From positions 1-17,363 of the forward strand of contig CAADVJ010000219.1 of the NCBI GenBank assembly GCA_900752475.1: DNA of 17,363 bases, in the 5' to 3' direction. Below, one piece after another: positions 14,525 through 17,363 of this stretch (position 1 is its first letter; each line of letters starts with the position of its first letter). Position numbers and translations under genes: made by a program. The stretch comes from an uncultured Collinsella sp. (lineage in GTDB: Bacteria; Actinomycetota; Coriobacteriia; Coriobacteriales; Coriobacteriaceae). The notes below the pieces were generated by a model. That model was not told the origin of the DNA. It saw nothing but the letters and a program-made list of their open reading frames with translations, and searched no databases.

Positions 14525-15025
14525 TCAGTCCTCTCTCGTGATCGGGGCAACCGTCGCCCCGCAAAATGCAACTAAGTCATCGGGAGCAAGCTCAAGCTGA
14601 TAGCCGCGCTTGCCACCCGAGATAAAAATGGTATCCCAAAGGACGCATGTCTCATCGATCAGAGTCCGGAAGCGTTTTTTCATACCGACCGGACTGCAAC
14701 CGCCGCGGACATACCCCGTCGCGGCAAGCAAATCTTTGACATGCATCATGGTCAGCGACTTTTCGCCTGCGGCGCGCGCGGCGGCCTTGAGGTCGAGCTC
14801 GTCGGCAACGGGAATGCAGCACACGACATGGTCGTTGGACGGCGTCGTGCAGACCAGGGTCTTAAATCCCTGACCGGGCTCCTCGCCAAGCTGCTCGGAA
14901 ATCGCGACGCCCAGCCCCGACGATTCGTCGCCATCGTCTTCGTACGTATGGAGAACATAGGAGATGCCGGCGCTTTCCAGCTCGCGCATCGCATTGGTTT
15001 TTGACGTCTTAACAGCCTTTGCCAT
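14525..15025 (-). CDS. ybaK: YbaK/EbsC-family Cys-tRNA(Pro) deacylase
   Basis: A 166-residue cytoplasmic editing protein. The family hydrolyses Cys-tRNA(Pro) made in error by prolyl-tRNA synthetase. Visible motifs are F-K-T-L-V with the conserved lysine (Lys55), the core G-Y-V-R-G-G-C-S-P-V-G (104-114) and I-S-G-G-K-R-G-x-x-L-E-L-A-P (135-148), all typical of YbaK. Its length matches the family. The start at 15023-15025 is supported by AAAGGA six bases upstream; the frame is open 26 codons further but that part does not resemble the family. It heads the tightly packed ybaK-murJ-uvrC group. A TATACT-like -10 is present in the upstream gap (15063-15068, complement) but no good -35 is seen. Confidence 0.92.
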   Translation of the reverse strand: MAKAVKTSKTNAMRELESAGISYVLHTYEDDGDESSGLGVAISEQLGEEPGQGFKTLVCTTPSNDHVVCCIPVADELDLKAAARAAGEKSLTMMHVKDLLAATGYVRGGCSPVGMKKRFRTLIDETCVLWDTIFISGGKRGYQLELAPDDLVAFCGATVAPITRED

Positions 15026-15062
15026 GGCACATCCTTTCCCTCGCAGAGCGACGTAAGGATTA

Positions 15063-15068
15063 AGTATA
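15063..15068 (-). promoter_or_regulatory. Possible -10 element for ybaK-murJ-uvrC
   Basis: TATACT on the minus strand matches five of six consensus positions and lies 37 bases before the ybaK ATG. No recognisable -35 is seen at 16-18 bases, so the promoter assignment is tentative. Confidence 0.3.
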
Positions 15069-15107
15069 GGGCCAATTCCGCCGCATATGCCATCTCGACA
15101 CACAGAA

Positions 15108-15138
15108 GCGCCACCGAATCAGAAGGAATCGGTGGCGC
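15108..15138 (-). terminator. Hairpin after uvrA, possible terminator
   Basis: Perfect 10-bp arms, GCGCCACCGA and TCGGTGGCGC, with an 11-base loop, lie 20 bases after the uvrA stop. In the minus-strand direction UUCUGUGUGU follows, which is U-rich but interrupted. It probably ends or attenuates the uvrA transcript before ybaK. Confidence 0.6.
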
Positions 15139-15158
15139 GTCGGTACTACAACGTCTCT

Positions 15159-17363
15159 TTACTGTGCGTCGAGCTGCGCCTGACGCTCACGGTCACGCTT
15201 GAGCAACGGCGCCAAGAACTTGCCCGTGTAGCTCTGCGAACATGCCGCGACTTGCTCCGGCGTGCCTGAGACCACGACGGTTCCGCCGCCATTGCCGCCC
15301 TCGGGGCCCATATCGATCAGGCGGTCGGCAACCTTGATGACATCAAGGTTGTGCTCGATCACCAGAACCGTGTTGCCCGCATCGACCAGGCGTTGCAACA
15401 CGTCGAGCAGCTGACGAACATCCTCAAAATGGAGGCCGGTTGTGGGCTCGTCCAAAATGTAGAACGTCTTGCCTGTCTGGCGACGATGAAGCTCCTTGGC
15501 GAGCTTTACGCGCTGCGCCTCACCACCCGAGAGCGTCGTGGCGGGCTGGCCCAAGCTCACATAACCTAGGCCGACGTCATACAGGGTTTGAAGCTTTCGC
15601 TTGATCTGCGGAATATTCCCAAAGAAAGCCAGTGCCTCCGCCACGCTCATGTCAAGTACGTCCGAGATAGTCTTGCCACGATAGGTAACCTCGAGCGTCT
15701 CGCGGTTATAGCGCTTGCCGCCACAAGCCTCGCAGGGAACATAAATATCGGGAAGAAAGTGCATCTCAATCTTGATCTGGCCGTCGCCCTTGCACGCCTC
15801 GCAGCGTCCGCCGCTCACATTAAAGGAGAAGCGTCCCGGCGAGTAGCCACGCGCCTTCGACTCCGGCGTGCTCGCAAACAGCGCACGCAGGTCGTCCCAC
15901 AAACCAATATAGGTAGCGGGATTCGACCGCGGCGTACGGCCGATTGGCGACTGATCAATATCGATCACCTTATCGATGCACTCGATACCGTCGATTTTTT
16001 TGAACGGGCCCACGGGACGCGTAGAGCGATGGATAGCGTTGGTGAGGGCAGGCGCAATCGTATCGGTGACCAGGGAGCTCTTGCCTGATCCCGAAACACC
16101 GGTAACGACTGTGAGCGTACCGAACTCAATCTTGGCGGTAACGTTTTTGAGGTTATTAGCGCGGGCGCCCGTGATCTTAAGGCAGCCGCGGCCGGGCTTG
16201 CGGCGCTCATCGGGCACGCGGATCATCCGCTTGCCGGTCAGATAGGCACCCGTCATTGATTCGGGGCACGCCATGATGTCAGCGGGCGTTCCCGCGGCGA
16301 CCACGTGCCCGCCGTTGACGCCCGCGCCTGGCCCCATATCGATCACATAGTCGGCAGCGCGAATCGTGTCCTCATCGTGTTCAACGACGATAACGGTGTT
16401 GCCGATATCGCGCAGGCGCTCGAGTGTCTTAATCAGCCGCTCGTTGTCGCGCTGGTGAAGACCAATCGAAGGCTCGTCCAGAATATAGAGAACGCCCATG
16501 AGGCCCGCACCGATCTGCGTAGCCAGGCGAATGCGTTGCGCCTCACCGCCGGAAAGCGTCGCCGAAGCACGATCGAGCGTCAGATAATCAAGGCCGACAT
16601 CAACCAGAAAACGCAAGCGTTCCAGGATTTCCTTGACGATACGACCGCCGATGAATTGTTGACGCTCGGTGAGCTCAAGGTCCTCAAAAAACTCGAGCGA
16701 CTCGCGGCACGACAGGCAGCAAACCTCATAAATGGACTTGCCGCCCACGGTGACGGCGAGCATCTCGGGGCGCAGGCGAGCACCATGGCAGCTCGAACAC
16801 GGCTCCTCGCGAATGTACTTCTCCAGGCGCGCCTTAGTGTTCTCGTTGGTCGTCTCGGTATAGCGCTCGTACAGGATATTGCGCACGCCCGAAAACTTGG
16901 TGTCCCACTGGCTGCGACGACCGTCGAGCTTTTGATAGTCCACCGAAATCTTCTTGTCGCCCATGCCATCCAAAAACGCACGACGCACCCGCGGGGGCAG
17001 GTCCCCCCATGGCGTATCGGCACTCACCTTAAAGTGTTTGCAGACCGCAGCAAAAATCTGCGGATAATAGTTGGAATTGCCGAACAGGCTGCCAAAGACT
17101 CCGTCGGCAATCGACTTTGAGGGGTCTTCAATCAGCGCCTCGGCATCGACTGTCTTTTTAAAGCCCAGGCCATCGCACTCGGGACATGCACCATAGGGCG
17201 CGTTGAACGAGAAATCGCGCGGCTGCAGGTCGTCGATGGAATGCCCGTGCTCCGGGCACGCCAGTGCCAGCGAATACTCCAGCAGCTCCCCCTCGGGTTC
17301 CCCCGGGGCGTCGCGCCCCGGGAGCACGGACACGTTCACAGTACCCTGCGCCCACGGCGTCGC
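15159..17363 (-). CDS. uvrA: UvrABC excision nuclease subunit A, 5' end cut by window edge
   Basis: Frame open to the right edge; 734 residues are visible of an expected 940 or so, so the N-terminus with the first Walker A is missing. UvrA is the damage-recognising ATPase of nucleotide excision repair. Visible in order (fragment numbering) are a first zinc module C-P-E-H...C-P-E-C (36-63), a C-S-S-C pair near 189-192, the first ABC signature L-S-G-G-E-A-Q-R and Walker B with L-D-E-P (about 270-298), the second Walker A G-V-S-G-S-G-K-S-S (422-430), the second zinc finger C-E-A-C...C-E-A-C (521-547), the second signature (611-618) and Walker B I-L-D-E-P (636-640). In the first zinc module the second cysteine is His, as in many actinobacterial UvrA proteins. 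A lysine/arginine-rich tail ends the protein. Confidence 0.97.
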   Translation of the reverse strand, partial: ATPWAQGTVNVSVLPGRDAPGEPEGELLEYSLALACPEHGHSIDDLQPRDFSFNAPYGACPECDGLGFKKTVDAEALIEDPSKSIADGVFGSLFGNSNYYPQIFAAVCKHFKVSADTPWGDLPPRVRRAFLDGMGDKKISVDYQKLDGRRSQWDTKFSGVRNILYERYTETTNENTKARLEKYIREEPCSSCHGARLRPEMLAVTVGGKSIYEVCCLSCRESLEFFEDLELTERQQFIGGRIVKEILERLRFLVDVGLDYLTLDRASATLSGGEAQRIRLATQIGAGLMGVLYILDEPSIGLHQRDNERLIKTLERLRDIGNTVIVVEHDEDTIRAADYVIDMGPGAGVNGGHVVAAGTPADIMACPESMTGAYLTGKRMIRVPDERRKPGRGCLKITGARANNLKNVTAKIEFGTLTVVTGVSGSGKSSLVTDTIAPALTNAIHRSTRPVGPFKKIDGIECIDKVIDIDQSPIGRTPRSNPATYIGLWDDLRALFASTPESKARGYSPGRFSFNVSGGRCEACKGDGQIKIEMHFLPDIYVPCEACGGKRYNRETLEVTYRGKTISDVLDMSVAEALAFFGNIPQIKRKLQTLYDVGLGYVSLGQPATTLSGGEAQRVKLAKELHRRQTGKTFYILDEPTTGLHFEDVRQLLDVLQRLVDAGNTVLVIEHNLDVIKVADRLIDMGPEGGNGGGTVVVSGTPEQVAACSQSYTGKFLAPLLKRDRERQAQLDAQ

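Noticed and set aside
1..17363. CRISPR array, tRNA/rRNA genes, insertion sequences, prophage or defence genes
   Set aside because: No regularly spaced repeats, no tRNA-like folds, and no transposase, integrase or nuclease-defence motifs were seen; the duplicated short motifs are all within murJ or are inverted repeats.

Overview
The window is about 60% GC and every convincing gene lies on the minus strand, so it reads right to left. The gene set (uvrA, ybaK, murJ, uvrC, then a sialic-acid operon of gut-actinobacterial type), the GTG starts, the GC-rich third positions and the actinobacterial C-P-x-H zinc module in UvrA suggest a host-associated Actinobacteriota member, most likely class Coriobacteriia (Collinsella-like). 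That taxonomic placement is inference; no rRNA or other marker is present.

Right part (about 10271-17363): housekeeping genes. These are the C-terminal three quarters of uvrA (cut by the right edge), then, after a 133-base gap with a hairpin, ybaK, murJ and uvrC. The last three are packed with 3- and 0-base gaps and are probably co-transcribed and translationally coupled. MurJ carries an acidic extension of about 250 residues at its N-terminus with three copies of a D/G-E-T-A-V-F/Y-L motif. UvrC has an altered cysteine cluster.

Middle (9906-10270): a 365-base non-coding control region. It holds a weak terminator-like hairpin after uvrC, then nested inverted repeats and candidate promoters reading into the next operon.

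Left part (1-9905): a nine-gene operon. In order of transcription it encodes a Tat-type lipoprotein solute-binding protein (SBP_bac_5), a DppB-type permease, a fused DppC-type permease/ATPase, a second ATPase, a CE7-type acetyl esterase, a second esterase homologue that has lost its nucleophile, a NanA-type aldolase, a ROK kinase (NanK-type) and the start of NanE, which runs off the left edge. This resembles the sialic-acid clusters of bifidobacteria, where a peptide-type ABC transporter with a fused permease/ATPase serves nanA, nanK and nanE. The likely flow is: uptake of N-acetylneuraminate (perhaps O-acetylated), removal of O-acetyl groups by the esterase, cleavage to ManNAc and pyruvate (NanA), phosphorylation (NanK), and epimerisation to GlcNAc-6-P (NanE), with nagA/nagB expected beyond the left edge. 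Substrate assignments rest on context.

Every gap longer than about 60 bases inside this operon holds a hairpin. Two of these are long imperfect palindromes of 90-100 nt, which may set the expression ratios of the segments. The best candidates for undescribed biology are the active/inactive esterase pair inside a sialic-acid operon, the repeated threonine motif of MurJ, and the long structured spacers around nanK.
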